Assembly (NCBI RefSeq): GCF_000426505.1
Contig: NZ_AUFM01000018.1
Coordinates: 62,001-126,000 of the forward strand
Direction: 5' to 3'
Source: Nisaea denitrificans DSM 18348
GTDB taxonomy: Bacteria; Pseudomonadota; Alphaproteobacteria; Thalassobaculales; Thalassobaculaceae
DNA length: 64,000 nucleotides
Position 1 is the stretch's first letter; every line of letters begins with the position of its first letter. The translations under genes were made by a program, and so were the position numbers. Shown piece after piece: positions 52,047 through 61,695 of the stretch. The notes beneath the pieces were generated by a model. That model ran no database searches, was not told the DNA's origin, and saw only the letters and a list, made by a program, of their open reading frames with translations.

Positions 52047-53057
52047 TTAAACCCGGCTGGACGCCCCGAGGTTCAGCTCCCGCAGGATCGCGCCGACATA
52101 TTCCAGATCCTCCCTGATATCATCCAAATAGGCCGGGTCGGTCACCTCCCGCCCCATACCCGGATCCACGAACCATTCCCGTCCGTCGTTCATGGCGATA
52201 TGAATCTTGCCGCCCGAGAAACCGATGCCGACCTCGGCTCGGAATATCGACCTCAGGCGCAAAATCCTATCGATCATCGATGGCGTCAGCAGATAGCGGG
52301 CTTCAACCTGATCCGTCGAGTAGGCCAGGAAAGAATCGTTGAAGTCTTCGGATTCAAGCTCCACCCGTTCGCCTACTCCCTGAAAGAGCCCCGAGAGCAG
52401 TGAATGCGGCTGAAGATTCTTCGGCAGCACCGTTGCCCGACTCTGGAACGGCTTGGGAAATTCGGCGACGATCAGTCCCCCTTCGAACTTCCCGGACGAA
52501 CGGGATGCTGCATGCAGGACGTTAAGCAAGTTCGCCTGATTGCCACGCACCTCAAGCCGGTCGCCTTTTCTGGACTCCTGGAAATTCTTCGCCTTGCAAG
52601 CCATTGCTTTCACACCGGCAAAGTCACCTTCGACAATATCCGAGAGTTTGTATCTCAGATGCTCCGACAAGAGGTAGAGGCGCTCGAATTGCCGAAGCGG
52701 AAATCGGTGAGCATCCTTGCTGTATCTGTAGCCGAGGTGCTTGAGGATGTACTTCTTGACTCGCCGGAACGGGTCTTTCGGAAGGATATGGATAAGGAGC
52801 TTGATACCGAGAAAACAACAGCCCGCCAACGCCATGAAGAAGACTGCGATTCCGCCGGATAAAATCCCCGCGAACCCTCCGAGCAGAGGGAGGATGATGC
52901 AGCCGATGAAAGTGTAGAACAGGGCGGCAGCAATCGTACCGTACCGCTGCCGTTTACGCTCCCACTCTGCGAACTCCTGCCGGAGACGCTCCAGCTCCGC
53001 ACTATTTGCATCTTCGCCTTCCGTCAGGCCGGGTTCGGAAGGGGCCTCCGGTTTCAT
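52047..53057 (-). CDS. DUF3137 family membrane protein (copy 2)
   Basis: 336-residue paralogue of the 50216-51331 product. Shares the layout of an acidic/charged N-terminus with a coiled stretch (LERLRQEFAEWERKRQRYG), two adjacent hydrophobic segments (~42-90), and the signature SGLFQGVGERVELESEDFND...YSTDQVEARYLLTPSMIDRILRLRS, with a similar C-terminus (DPAYLDDIREDLEYVGAILREL). Lacks the cysteine loop between helices. Starts 10 bp after purH; lemA starts 137 bp downstream. Probably a tandem duplication that later diverged. Confidence 0.82.
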   Translation of the reverse strand: MKPEAPSEPGLTEGEDANSAELERLRQEFAEWERKRQRYGTIAAALFYTFIGCIILPLLGGFAGILSGGIAVFFMALAGCCFLGIKLLIHILPKDPFRRVKKYILKHLGYRYSKDAHRFPLRQFERLYLLSEHLRYKLSDIVEGDFAGVKAMACKAKNFQESRKGDRLEVRGNQANLLNVLHAASRSSGKFEGGLIVAEFPKPFQSRATVLPKNLQPHSLLSGLFQGVGERVELESEDFNDSFLAYSTDQVEARYLLTPSMIDRILRLRSIFRAEVGIGFSGGKIHIAMNDGREWFVDPGMGREVTDPAYLDDIREDLEYVGAILRELNLGASSRV

Positions 53058-53067
53058 GATCCCGATC

Positions 53068-54654
53068 TCAGTGCCGGAAGTGACGCATCCCGGTCATGAC
53101 CATGGCGAGGTTCTTCTCGTCCGCCGCCTCGATCACTTCGTCGTCCCGCATGGAGCCGCCCGGCTGGATCACCGCCGTGGCGCCGGCTTCTGCCGCTGAG
53201 AGCAAGCCGTCGGCGAAGGGAAAGAAGGCATCGGAGGCGACGACGGAGCCGATTGTGCCGGGCTGGCTCGCGCCGGCGGCTTCCGCCATGTCGCGGGACT
53301 TGGAGGCGGCGATGCGGGCGCTGTCGACCCGGCTCATCTGACCCGCGCCGATGCCAACCGTGGCGCCGTCCTTCACATAGATGATCGCGTTCGATTTCAC
53401 ATGCTTGCAGACCCGGAAGGCCATCAGCATGTCGGCCAGCTCCTGCTCGGTCGGCTGGCGCTTGGTGACGACTTTGAGGTCGGCAGCCGTCACCCGGCCA
53501 TTATCTTTGTCCTGCACCAGATAACCACCGGCGACATTGCGCACGGTGCGTGCAGCAACGCTCGGGTCCGGCATGCCGTGGGTCAGCAGCAGACGAAGGT
53601 TCTTTTTCGCCGCCAGCACCTTGCGGGCGTCTTCATCCGCGTCCGGCGCGATGATCACCTCGGTGAAGATCTTGGAAATCTCTTCCGCCGTGGCGCCGTC
53701 GAGCGTCCGGTTGGCGGCGATGATGCCGCCGAAGGCGCTGACCGTGTCGCAGGCAAAGGCACGCTGGTAGGCAGAGACAAGATCGTCCCCGACCGCGACG
53801 CCGCACGGATTGGCGTGCTTGATGATGGCGATGGCGGGCTGCGCGTCGAACTCGGCGACCAGCTCGAAGGCGGCGTCCGTGTCATTCAGATTGTTGAAGC
53901 TCAGCTCCTTACCCTGGATCTGCTCGGCATTGCCGACGCCCGGGCGCGGATCGCCGCTGCTGTAATAGGCGGCGGACTGATGCGGGTTCTCGCCATAACG
54001 CATGATTTTCGGCGCGGCACCGGAGAAGGTGATGCGGCGCGGATAGGTGTCGCCGATCTCACCCGCCAGCCAGGTGGAGATGGCGCTGTCATAAGCGGCC
54101 GTGCGGGCATAGGCGACCGAGGCCAGCTTGCGGCGCAGCGCGTAGGTCGTCCCGCCCTTGTTCGCGTCCAGCTCAGCGATCAGGTCCGCGTAATCTTCCG
54201 GATCGACCACCGTGGCAACATGGCCGTGATTCTTGGAGGCAGCGCGGATCATGGCCGGGCCGCCGATATCGATATTCTCGACGCAATCGTCATACCCGGC
54301 GCCGGAAGCCAGAGTGCTTTCGAACGGGTAGAGGTTGACCACCAGCAGGTCAATCGGCGCGATCTCGTGCTTTTCCATCGCTGCGACATGTTCCGGATTG
54401 TCGCGCAGGGCAAGCAGGCCGCCATGGATCGCCGGATGCAGGGTCTTCACCCGCCCGTCCATGATTTCCGGGAAGCCGGTATGGTCCGCGACCTCTTTCA
54501 CGGGCACACCAGCCTCGGCCAGCGCCTTGGCGGTACCGCCGGTCGAGAGGATCTCGACGCCATGCGCCGTCAGCGCCTTGCCGAGCTCGATCAGGCCGGT
54601 CTTGTCGGAAACGGAAATGAGCGCGCGGGAGATACGTACGAGATCGTCAGCCAT
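53068..54654 (-). CDS. purH: Bifunctional AICAR formyltransferase / IMP cyclohydrolase PurH
   Basis: Catalyses the last two steps of de novo purine synthesis: AICAR + 10-formyl-THF to FAICAR, then ring closure to IMP. 528 residues, the usual length. The N-terminal MGS-like cyclohydrolase domain (~1-150: [50 protein letters not shown]) is followed by the transformylase domain with the catalytic Lys-His in [15 protein letters not shown] and the C-terminal [12 protein letters not shown]. Upstream on the same strand is the EamA transporter. Confidence 0.96.
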   Translation of the reverse strand: MADDLVRISRALISVSDKTGLIELGKALTAHGVEILSTGGTAKALAEAGVPVKEVADHTGFPEIMDGRVKTLHPAIHGGLLALRDNPEHVAAMEKHEIAPIDLLVVNLYPFESTLASGAGYDDCVENIDIGGPAMIRAASKNHGHVATVVDPEDYADLIAELDANKGGTTYALRRKLASVAYARTAAYDSAISTWLAGEIGDTYPRRITFSGAAPKIMRYGENPHQSAAYYSSGDPRPGVGNAEQIQGKELSFNNLNDTDAAFELVAEFDAQPAIAIIKHANPCGVAVGDDLVSAYQRAFACDTVSAFGGIIAANRTLDGATAEEISKIFTEVIIAPDADEDARKVLAAKKNLRLLLTHGMPDPSVAARTVRNVAGGYLVQDKDNGRVTAADLKVVTKRQPTEQELADMLMAFRVCKHVKSNAIIYVKDGATVGIGAGQMSRVDSARIAASKSRDMAEAAGASQPGTIGSVVASDAFFPFADGLLSAAEAGATAVIQPGGSMRDDEVIEAADEKNLAMVMTGMRHFRH

Positions 54655-54723
54655 CTTTCGGGACCCGTTCTCAGAAAGAGTTGCGGAAATTTGGCCTGCT
54701 TATGCGCGGGATGAGCCTCCCGG

Positions 54724-55656
54724 TCAACCGGACGACTTGTCGCTGGCCGGCACCGCCTGCTTTTTCAGGCGCGACTCGCGGATGGCGATATAGGTGGTGC
54801 TGAAGAAAATCATCGCCCCGCCGATCCAGGTATAGAGGTCCGGCAATTCGTCAAAAATGAAAAAGCCAATGAACGCCGCCCAGATCAACTTGCTGAAATC
54901 CACCGGCAGAACGACCGAGGCATCGGCAAGCTTCAGGGACTGGTTCATCGCGACCTGGGCAATGGTACCGAGAACGGCGATCAGACAGAGCCAGCCCGCC
55001 TCCTCCACCGTCGGCCAGCGCCAGAAGAAGCTGGCGGCGACAAGTGTGAAGGGCGACAGAAAAATCGAGGCATAGACGGTGATGGTGACGCTGGATTCGG
55101 TCCGGGTCAGGAACTTTATGATGATCAGTGCGAAGGACCAGACAATTGTAGCGGAGAGAATCAGGATCGGGCCGAGGCCGACCTCCGTCACGCCGGGCTG
55201 GATGATCACCAGCGTACCGGCAAAGCCGATCAGGATCGCGATCCACCGCCTGATCCGCACGACTTCGCCCAGGAACAGCATGGCCAGCAGGGTGGCGAAG
55301 AGCGGTGCGGTAAAGCCCAGAGCAGTCGCCTCGGCCAGCGGCGTAATCGAGAGGCCGTAGAAAAACATCAGCATCGCCGCCGCATTCACCGCGCCGCGCA
55401 GAAACAGCAGTTTCATATTGTTGGTGTGGAGCGGCCGGAAGCGCTGGCGGATCAGCAGCGGGGCCAGAACAAACAGGCCGAGGAAGGAACGGAAGAAGGC
55501 AATCTCGAAAGGATGCAACTCCGCGTTCTTGCCGAGATCGCGGATGATCGCGTGCATGCAGACGAACATGGCCGCAGCAAGCGCCATGAGGAGGACCCCG
55601 CGAACCGGAGCCGGCAGGCGGGCGACATACTGTTTGAAAACAATGAACTTGGACAC
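54724..55656 (-). CDS. EamA/DMT-family transporter
   Basis: 310-residue membrane protein with ten hydrophobic helices arranged as two EamA repeats (~18-145 and ~160-295), the topology of drug/metabolite exporters. The EamA pattern FRSFLGLFVLAPLLIRQRF in the first half and DASVVLPVDFSKLIWAAFIGFFIFDELPD in the second are clear. The family exports amino acids, nucleobases or similar; substrate unknown. It is 69 bp upstream of purH. Confidence 0.9.
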   Translation of the reverse strand: MSKFIVFKQYVARLPAPVRGVLLMALAAAMFVCMHAIIRDLGKNAELHPFEIAFFRSFLGLFVLAPLLIRQRFRPLHTNNMKLLFLRGAVNAAAMLMFFYGLSITPLAEATALGFTAPLFATLLAMLFLGEVVRIRRWIAILIGFAGTLVIIQPGVTEVGLGPILILSATIVWSFALIIIKFLTRTESSVTITVYASIFLSPFTLVAASFFWRWPTVEEAGWLCLIAVLGTIAQVAMNQSLKLADASVVLPVDFSKLIWAAFIGFFIFDELPDLYTWIGGAMIFFSTTYIAIRESRLKKQAVPASDKSSG

Positions 55657-55857
55657 GGGCCCACGCTAGGCCCGCCAGCCATCTCGCACAAGCGAACAGC
55701 CGGCACAGTAATGGTGCCGCGCCGCCGCGAATTGTAAATCGGCATCGCCTCAACCGATAAGAATGTGCTTTAGAGTTTAACGTGACGGTTTGGTATTAAC
55801 GAGTGCCGTAGGCATTTTTCATTAACGGTCCACAACATAACCGGTTCAGTCGTCCCA

Positions 55858-56934
55858 ATGCTTCAGAAATCCAGCAGAATTGTCGGTTCAGTTTTCCTGT
55901 GCCTCTGGCTGTTCACAAGCGGCGCTTTCGCCCAGGGAAAGCTTGAAGTTTTCAATGATGGAAGCAGCGCATGGCCAGGAGAGGTGACCGATGAGCATCA
56001 TGAACTCAAAAGAGTTCAGAAGCAGTTCGACAGCCTGAAGGAAGATTTATTAGAAGCGCGCGCAAGGGGAGAGGCCCTCCCGATAACGCAAAGTTTTCTC
56101 GATGACATTCCGCTCATCGACGTTCGATTGGGCCGCAACGGGACAACAGCGCTATTATTGTCAACACAGCGGGCCGATGCTGCGGCAGTAAGGCTTCTTC
56201 TTGCCAATGGAGCGGACCCCAACCTCGGGTCAGTAAAATCACCATCTTCATTTCCTCTGAGCCTCGTCTTTCAGTCGGGACCAGATTACTTCACAGCGCG
56301 TGGCATTGATTTTTCGGATCACAGAAAACACTGCGACGAATGGAGAAATTCAGTTTACGAGATAGTGGACCTTCTTCTTGAGCACGGCGCGGAAATAAAT
56401 GGCCCTCAGAACAAAATCACCGGCGAATTCTCCAACCCAACCATATATTCGGTAATAATTTCGCCTTATGACTGTGTAGACATAACAATGACGGAATATT
56501 TAATCGGCAAAGGGATGGAGCTTGAGACACCAAGAACAATTAAGAATAAAACATGGACGCCTTTGCAAGCAGCTATCGAATCTTATGATTTTGGCTTCGT
56601 AAAAACCCCTAATACAGACATGATGAATCTCCTATTGGATCATGGAGCCGATCCAACCCTGATTAACAAAGACGGTAGAAATGCGCTCCATACGATCCTG
56701 CTGTCGATCAATCATGAATGCCGCCCCTATGGCTCACCGGACCGGCACAGCCCAGTAATCGACATCATGAAAAGATTTATCGCGGCAGGCGTCAACAAGG
56801 ATGCAAAAGACAAACACGGCCGGACACCCTTGGATGTGCTGAATATTATGCGCGACCGAACATGCACAAAAAATAGAGTTTGTTACCCGGGATGCCTTGA
56901 AGAGGCAAAAAGGCTACTCAGAAGCGTAAATTGA
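55858..56934 (+). CDS. Secreted/periplasmic ankyrin-repeat protein, atypical composition
   Basis: 358-residue protein with an N-terminal signal peptide (~1-25, SSRIVGSVFLCLWLFTSGAFAQG) and three or four ankyrin-type repeats (TTALLLSTQRADAAAVRLLLANGADPNLG ~96-124, VDLLLEHGAEIN ~173-184, TPLQAAIES..MNLLLDHGADPTLIN ~237-273, RNALHTILL). Eight cysteines, some of which may form disulfides. No enzymatic domain. The gene is visibly more AT-rich and uses more A/T-ending codons than neighbours, suggesting recent acquisition. Possible envelope-located binding or toxin-related protein; no partner seen. Confidence 0.75.
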   Translation: MLQKSSRIVGSVFLCLWLFTSGAFAQGKLEVFNDGSSAWPGEVTDEHHELKRVQKQFDSLKEDLLEARARGEALPITQSFLDDIPLIDVRLGRNGTTALLLSTQRADAAAVRLLLANGADPNLGSVKSPSSFPLSLVFQSGPDYFTARGIDFSDHRKHCDEWRNSVYEIVDLLLEHGAEINGPQNKITGEFSNPTIYSVIISPYDCVDITMTEYLIGKGMELETPRTIKNKTWTPLQAAIESYDFGFVKTPNTDMMNLLLDHGADPTLINKDGRNALHTILLSINHECRPYGSPDRHSPVIDIMKRFIAAGVNKDAKDKHGRTPLDVLNIMRDRTCTKNRVCYPGCLEEAKRLLRSVN

Positions 56935-56965
56935 TTCCCAGAATCACTGAAGACCAAGAGGTGAC

Positions 56966-57856
56966 TTAAAACGTCGCCCAGTCCGGCTTTACCGGCAGCA
57001 CGGTGCTGCCCCCGGCGCTGAGCACGGCATGCTCCAGATCCTCGAGGACGTTCACCCGCAGCATGGCCAGCGCCATGGTTCCGGCGCCTGAGCGGATCTC
57101 GCCGACCTCCCGGTCATCGCGCATCACGGGCGTGCCCGGCGCGGGCATATCGCCATCGAGAATACGCACCGGCATAAGGCGGCGCTTGACCAGACCGCGA
57201 TATTTGGTCCGGGCCGTCAGCTCCTGCCCCATGTAGCAGCCCTTCTTCCAGTCGACGCCGTTCAGCTCGTCGAACCCGGCTTCGAGAAGAATGGTTTTCT
57301 CGAGCTGCATGTCCCGGGTGCCGTCCGGCACGCCGAGCTTGATACGGGCAAGGTCGTACGCTTCCTGCGTGCCTTCGGTAAGGCCGGGCGCGGCGATGAA
57401 ACCTTCCAGCTTGTCTGTGCCAATGATCGCCCGGGCGCCGAGCCCGGCATGGCGCGGATCGGTGAATACCGCGCCGCCCTCAACGGCTTTCGCCGCCCCC
57501 GTCCCAGCATCTATACCCAGCGTTTTCGAGACATCATCCCCGGTAATGGCAAGCACACTGAACTGGGCGCTCACGTCCTCGACGGTGACGTCGGAGCGCA
57601 GCTTGTAAAGCTTCAACCGTTTCTGGAAATCGGCCAGCCGGCCCGCTTCGCAATCCAGCAGCAGCGCGCCATCGACTTCGGCAATCATGAAATCGAAAAG
57701 ATATTTACCCTGGGCAGTCAGGAAAGCGGCATGGATCGACCGTTCCAGCGAGACCTTCTCGACATCGTTGGAGACAAGTCCCTGCAGGAATTTCCGCGCA
57801 TCCGGCCCGCTGACCGACAATACGCCCCTGCTTTTCAGCTCGATATATTCGGCCAT
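56966..57856 (-). CDS. ygfZ: YgfZ/GcvT-fold folate-binding protein
   Basis: 296-residue folate-binding protein related to the glycine-cleavage T protein, needed for repair or assembly of some Fe-S proteins (YgfZ/IBA57 family). The signature K-G-C-Y-M-G-Q-E is complete (WKKGCYMGQELTART), and the N-terminal GPDARKFLQGLVSNDVEK fits the family. The short GcvT-like form without amidase domain distinguishes it from GcvT. It is 96 bp downstream of the ABC ATPase gene. Confidence 0.88.
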   Translation of the reverse strand: MAEYIELKSRGVLSVSGPDARKFLQGLVSNDVEKVSLERSIHAAFLTAQGKYLFDFMIAEVDGALLLDCEAGRLADFQKRLKLYKLRSDVTVEDVSAQFSVLAITGDDVSKTLGIDAGTGAAKAVEGGAVFTDPRHAGLGARAIIGTDKLEGFIAAPGLTEGTQEAYDLARIKLGVPDGTRDMQLEKTILLEAGFDELNGVDWKKGCYMGQELTARTKYRGLVKRRLMPVRILDGDMPAPGTPVMRDDREVGEIRSGAGTMALAMLRVNVLEDLEHAVLSAGGSTVLPVKPDWATF

Positions 57857-57952
57857 GACCGGTCCCGACTTTCAAAATGATCTCATGCACAGGTGCGACC
57901 GCGCCGCGGCTCTGTCAAGCGGCAGACGCCGCAGCACGAGAAGCTGCGCTCT

Positions 57953-59683
57953 TTAGTCGGCCATCTCCAGCCCAGCGATCAACTCGTGCGACAGCACCTC
58001 GAGCCTCGGCATCAGATCGAGCAGATGCCGCGAGTATTCATGCTGCGGCGATTCGAACAAGGTTTCAGTCTCCGCCACTTCCAGCAGCTTGCCGTGCCGC
58101 ATCACCCCGACCCGGTCGCACATCTGCCGGATCACCGGCAGGTCGTGACTGATGAAAAGCATGGTGAGACCGAGTTCGGCCTGCAGATCCTTCAGCAGGT
58201 TGAGGATCTGGGCCTGGATCGAGACGTCGAGCGCAGAGGTCGGCTCGTCGCAGATCAGGAAGCGCGGACGCGTGGCGAGGGCACGGGCAATGGAAATACG
58301 CTGACGCTGACCGCCGGAAAATTCATGCGGGTATTTCCGCGCCGCCTCGGCCCCGAGACCGACATGCTCCAGCAGGTCCATGACGATCTGCCGGGTTTCC
58401 GCACCGCCCGAGGCGAGGCCATGGAAACGGATCGGCTCGGCGACGATATCCAGCACCTTCATGCGCGGGTTCAGCGACGAGAAAGGGTCCTGGAAAATCA
58501 TCTGCATTTGCCGCCGGTAGCGATCCATCTCCGACTCTGTCCTGACCTCGGTGAGATCGGCACCGGCAAAGTGGATATGACCGCCAGCCGGCTTGTAAAG
58601 GCCGGCGATGGCCCGGGCGATGGTCGACTTCCCGCTTCCGCTCTCGCCGACAAGACCGAACACCTCCCCTTGCCGGATATCGAAGGAAACCCTGTCGACC
58701 GCATCGAGATAGATCCGGTTCTTCTTGAGAAAGGAGAATTTGGTGAGGAAGCGGACATGCAGATCCTCGACCCGGAGCATTGTCTCGCCGCCCGATTCCG
58801 TCTGCCCGGCGCCGAGCCAGTGGGTAGCGACATCAATACTGTCCCGCCGGTCACCGGCGCTCTCGATATATTCGACCACCGGGAACCGGGCGAGACGCAC
58901 ATCAGGCCGCGGCACGGCGCTGATCAGGCTCTTGGTATAATCGTGGTCCGGGTCTCCGAGGATTTTTTCCGTCGGGCCTTCCTCGACAAGACGGGAGCGG
59001 TACATGACCGCGACCCGGTCGGTCACATCGGCGATCACCCCCATATCATGGGTGATCAGAATCATGCCCACGGACCGCTCGCGGCACAGCTCGCGCATCA
59101 GCTCCAGGATCTGCGCCTGGATGGAGACGTCGAGCGCGGTTGTCGGCTCGTCCGCGATAATCACTTCCGGGTCCGCGCACAGGGCGAGCGCGATCACCAC
59201 GCGCTGGCGCATGCCGCCTGAGAACTGATGCGGGTACTGCTTGATCCTGATCGCGGGATCAGGGATGCCGACGCGGTCGAGCAGGCTCACGGCGCTCGCC
59301 CGCGCTTCCTCGTCGCTCTGCTTAAGATGCAGCTGGATCGTTTCCATCAGCTGCTGCTCGACAGTCTGCAGCGGGTCGAGCGATGTCAGCGGGTCCTGAA
59401 AGATCATGCCGATCCGCTTGCCGCGGATCGCCCGCAACGCGTCCTCGTCCAGATTGTCGATCCGGCTGCCCTTGAGATAGATCTCGCCGCCGGCGAGGCG
59501 GCCCGGCGGCTCCAACAGGCCGATGACCGCATTTCCGATGGTCGATTTGCCGGCGCCGGATTCCCCGACCACCCCGAGGATCTCGCCCGGATCGACCGAC
59601 AGGCTTACGTCCTGGACAGCCGTGAAAACGCCACGCCGGGTCGGAAACTCCACGGTCATATTCTTGAATTCAAGCAGGCTCAT
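57953..59683 (-). CDS. Peptide-type ABC importer, fused double ATPase (second system)
   Basis: 576-residue fused DppD-DppF ATPase. First domain: [36 protein letters not shown]; second domain: [37 protein letters not shown] linker of ~45 residues joins them. The ATG at 59683 is chosen over a longer frame reaching 59755, which would overlap the permease gene by 65 bp. It is last in the minus-strand operon binding protein / B / C / ATPase. Paralogous to 35707-37371. Confidence 0.92.
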   Translation of the reverse strand: MSLLEFKNMTVEFPTRRGVFTAVQDVSLSVDPGEILGVVGESGAGKSTIGNAVIGLLEPPGRLAGGEIYLKGSRIDNLDEDALRAIRGKRIGMIFQDPLTSLDPLQTVEQQLMETIQLHLKQSDEEARASAVSLLDRVGIPDPAIRIKQYPHQFSGGMRQRVVIALALCADPEVIIADEPTTALDVSIQAQILELMRELCRERSVGMILITHDMGVIADVTDRVAVMYRSRLVEEGPTEKILGDPDHDYTKSLISAVPRPDVRLARFPVVEYIESAGDRRDSIDVATHWLGAGQTESGGETMLRVEDLHVRFLTKFSFLKKNRIYLDAVDRVSFDIRQGEVFGLVGESGSGKSTIARAIAGLYKPAGGHIHFAGADLTEVRTESEMDRYRRQMQMIFQDPFSSLNPRMKVLDIVAEPIRFHGLASGGAETRQIVMDLLEHVGLGAEAARKYPHEFSGGQRQRISIARALATRPRFLICDEPTSALDVSIQAQILNLLKDLQAELGLTMLFISHDLPVIRQMCDRVGVMRHGKLLEVAETETLFESPQHEYSRHLLDLMPRLEVLSHELIAGLEMAD

Positions 59684-59690
59684 CGGGCGA

Positions 59691-60629
59691 TCACCGGAGT
59701 TTCGGGTTGAGCGTGTCGCGCAGCCAGTCGCCAAGCAGATTGACGGCGAGGACAAGCACGACCAGCGCGATGGCCGGGAAGAAGGTGATCCACCAAAGCC
59801 CGGAGAACAGGTACTCGTTTCCGACCCGGATCAGCGTCCCGAGCGACGGCGTCGTCGGCGGCACTCCCTGCCCAAGGAAACTCAACGTCGCCTCAGAGAT
59901 GATCGCAAGCGCGAGACCGATGGTCGCGAGCACCAGCACCGGGCGCATCACGTTCGGCACGATGTGACGCGCCATGACCAGTGCGGGCCGCAGACCGATG
60001 ACCCGTGCCGCCTGGATATATTCTTTCCGGGCCTCGACCAACGTCGCCCCTCGGGCAACCCGGGCGAATTGCGGCCAGTCACTGAGGCCGATGGCGAGGA
60101 TGACGACATAGATCGCCATTTCGTCACGCAGCTCCGGCGGCAACACAGACCGTAGAATGCCGTTTATGAGAATCGCCGTCAGGATCCCCGGAATGGTCAG
60201 CTGGATATCGGCAAGCCGCATGATAAGGGTCTCGAACCAGCCGCCGACATAGCCGCTGATCACGCCAAGCGCGACACCAAGAAACATGCCGAGAAACACC
60301 GAGGCAAACCCGACCAGCAAGGAAATCCGGCCACCATAAAGGATGGTCGAAAGCATATCCCGGCCCTGATTGTCCGTGCCGAGCAAGTAGGCGGGATCGC
60401 CTCCAACTTCCCAGGCTGGCGGCTTCTTGCCGTCCCAAAGCGAGATCTGCGCCGGATCGAACGGATCGAACGGCGCAATGAGCGGCGCACCGAAGGACGA
60501 CAGCACGATCAGAGCCGTGACAAAAGCCGCCGCCATGGCGATCGGGGAATGGAAGAAGGAATAGGCGATATCGTTGTCGTTCAGACGCGCCCAGAGTCCC
60601 GGTTTCTTTTCATCCTGTTGAATCGCCAT
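59691..60629 (-). CDS. Peptide-type ABC importer permease (DppC-like, second system)
   Basis: 312-residue permease with DppC marks: APFDPFDPAQISLWDGKKPP, YLLGTDNQGRDMLSTILYGGRISLLVGF, and the EAA loop (YIQAARVIGLRPALVMARHIVPNVMRPV). Six membrane helices. Starts 3 bp after the DppB-like stop with GAGGGAGG upstream; ends 7 bp before the ATPase. Confidence 0.92.
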   Translation of the reverse strand: MAIQQDEKKPGLWARLNDNDIAYSFFHSPIAMAAAFVTALIVLSSFGAPLIAPFDPFDPAQISLWDGKKPPAWEVGGDPAYLLGTDNQGRDMLSTILYGGRISLLVGFASVFLGMFLGVALGVISGYVGGWFETLIMRLADIQLTIPGILTAILINGILRSVLPPELRDEMAIYVVILAIGLSDWPQFARVARGATLVEARKEYIQAARVIGLRPALVMARHIVPNVMRPVLVLATIGLALAIISEATLSFLGQGVPPTTPSLGTLIRVGNEYLFSGLWWITFFPAIALVVLVLAVNLLGDWLRDTLNPKLR

Positions 60630-60632
60630 GGG

Positions 60633-61607
60633 TTAGTGCCCTCCCTCGGCGCGCAGACGCGGATCGATAACGAAATAGAGAATATCGACCACAAGATTGA
60701 TGGTGACGAAGATCAGCGCCACGAAACAGAGATAGGCGGCCATGATCGGCACATCGACGAAGTCCACCGCCTGGATGAACATCAACCCGGTGCCCGGCCA
60801 CTGGAACACGGTCTCAGTAATGAGGGAGAACGCGATCAGGCCGCCAATATTGAGGCCGATGATCGTGATGACGGGCACCAGCGTGTTCTTCAGCGCGTGG
60901 TTATAATTGATCCGGTTTTCCGGCAGGCCACGCGCACGGGCGAACTTTATGAAATCGGTGCGCATGATCTCGAGCATTTCGGCCCGCACCAGCCGGAGGA
61001 TCATGGTCACCTGGAAAAGACTGAGAGTGAGCGCCGGCAGCAGGATGCTGCGCCAGCCATCCACAGTCAGCAGACTTGTCTTCCAGCCACCGAGCGCGAC
61101 GGTTCCGGCGCGGCCGGAAGATGGCAAGACGCCCATATTCACGGCGAAAATATAGATCAGGCTGATGCCGATAATGAAGGTCGGCAAACTGACCCCGACA
61201 AGGGAGACAGTCAGCACCGCCTTGCTGATCCAGCTGGTCCGGTTGATCCCCGTGAACACGCCGAGCGGGATACCCAGACCGAGCGCTATCAATGCAGAGA
61301 CAAAGACCAGCTCCAGCGTCGCCGGAATCCGTTCGGCGATCATCTCCGTCACGGACCGCTTGGTCCGGTAGGAAAGACCGAACTCGCCCTGCAAGGCGTT
61401 TTGCATGAAGCGGGCATACTGGACGAAGAACGGGTCCTCGAGGCCAAGCACCTCGCGGATCCGCTGCCGGTCTTCAAGCGTTGCTTCCTGGCCGACCATG
61501 TTGTCGACCGGATCGCCAACATAGTTGAAGAGCGAAAAGGAAATGAAAGACACCGCAGCCATGACCACAAGGGCCTGCAGCATGCGGCGCGCAATATAAG
61601 TGATCAT
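60633..61607 (-). CDS. Peptide-type ABC importer permease (DppB-like, second system)
   Basis: 324-residue permease, DppB family: MITYIARRMLQALVVMAAVSFISF at the N-terminus, the loop VLGLEDPFFVQYARFMQNALQGEFGLSYRTK, and the EAA region (FIKFARARGLPENRINYNHALKNTLVP). Follows the binding-protein gene after 88 bp containing a strong hairpin, as often seen when binding protein is made in excess. Confidence 0.92.
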   Translation of the reverse strand: MITYIARRMLQALVVMAAVSFISFSLFNYVGDPVDNMVGQEATLEDRQRIREVLGLEDPFFVQYARFMQNALQGEFGLSYRTKRSVTEMIAERIPATLELVFVSALIALGLGIPLGVFTGINRTSWISKAVLTVSLVGVSLPTFIIGISLIYIFAVNMGVLPSSGRAGTVALGGWKTSLLTVDGWRSILLPALTLSLFQVTMILRLVRAEMLEIMRTDFIKFARARGLPENRINYNHALKNTLVPVITIIGLNIGGLIAFSLITETVFQWPGTGLMFIQAVDFVDVPIMAAYLCFVALIFVTINLVVDILYFVIDPRLRAEGGH

Positions 61608-61653
61608 ACGTGTGCGGCTCGCCTGAAACTGTTTTTAGGTGCCCGGAAGGTTA

Positions 61654-61678
61654 AGGGCGGCGGATATACCGCCGCCCT
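61654..61678 (-). terminator. Hairpin between binding-protein and permease genes
   Basis: AGGGCGGCGG-ATATA-CCGCCGCCCT, a perfect 10-bp GC-rich stem 18 bp after the binding-protein stop. No long T-run follows, so it may be a partial terminator or an RNA-stabilising hairpin that raises binding-protein level over permeases. Confidence 0.7.
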
Positions 61679-61695
61679 CGAAACCCGGCAAGCTG

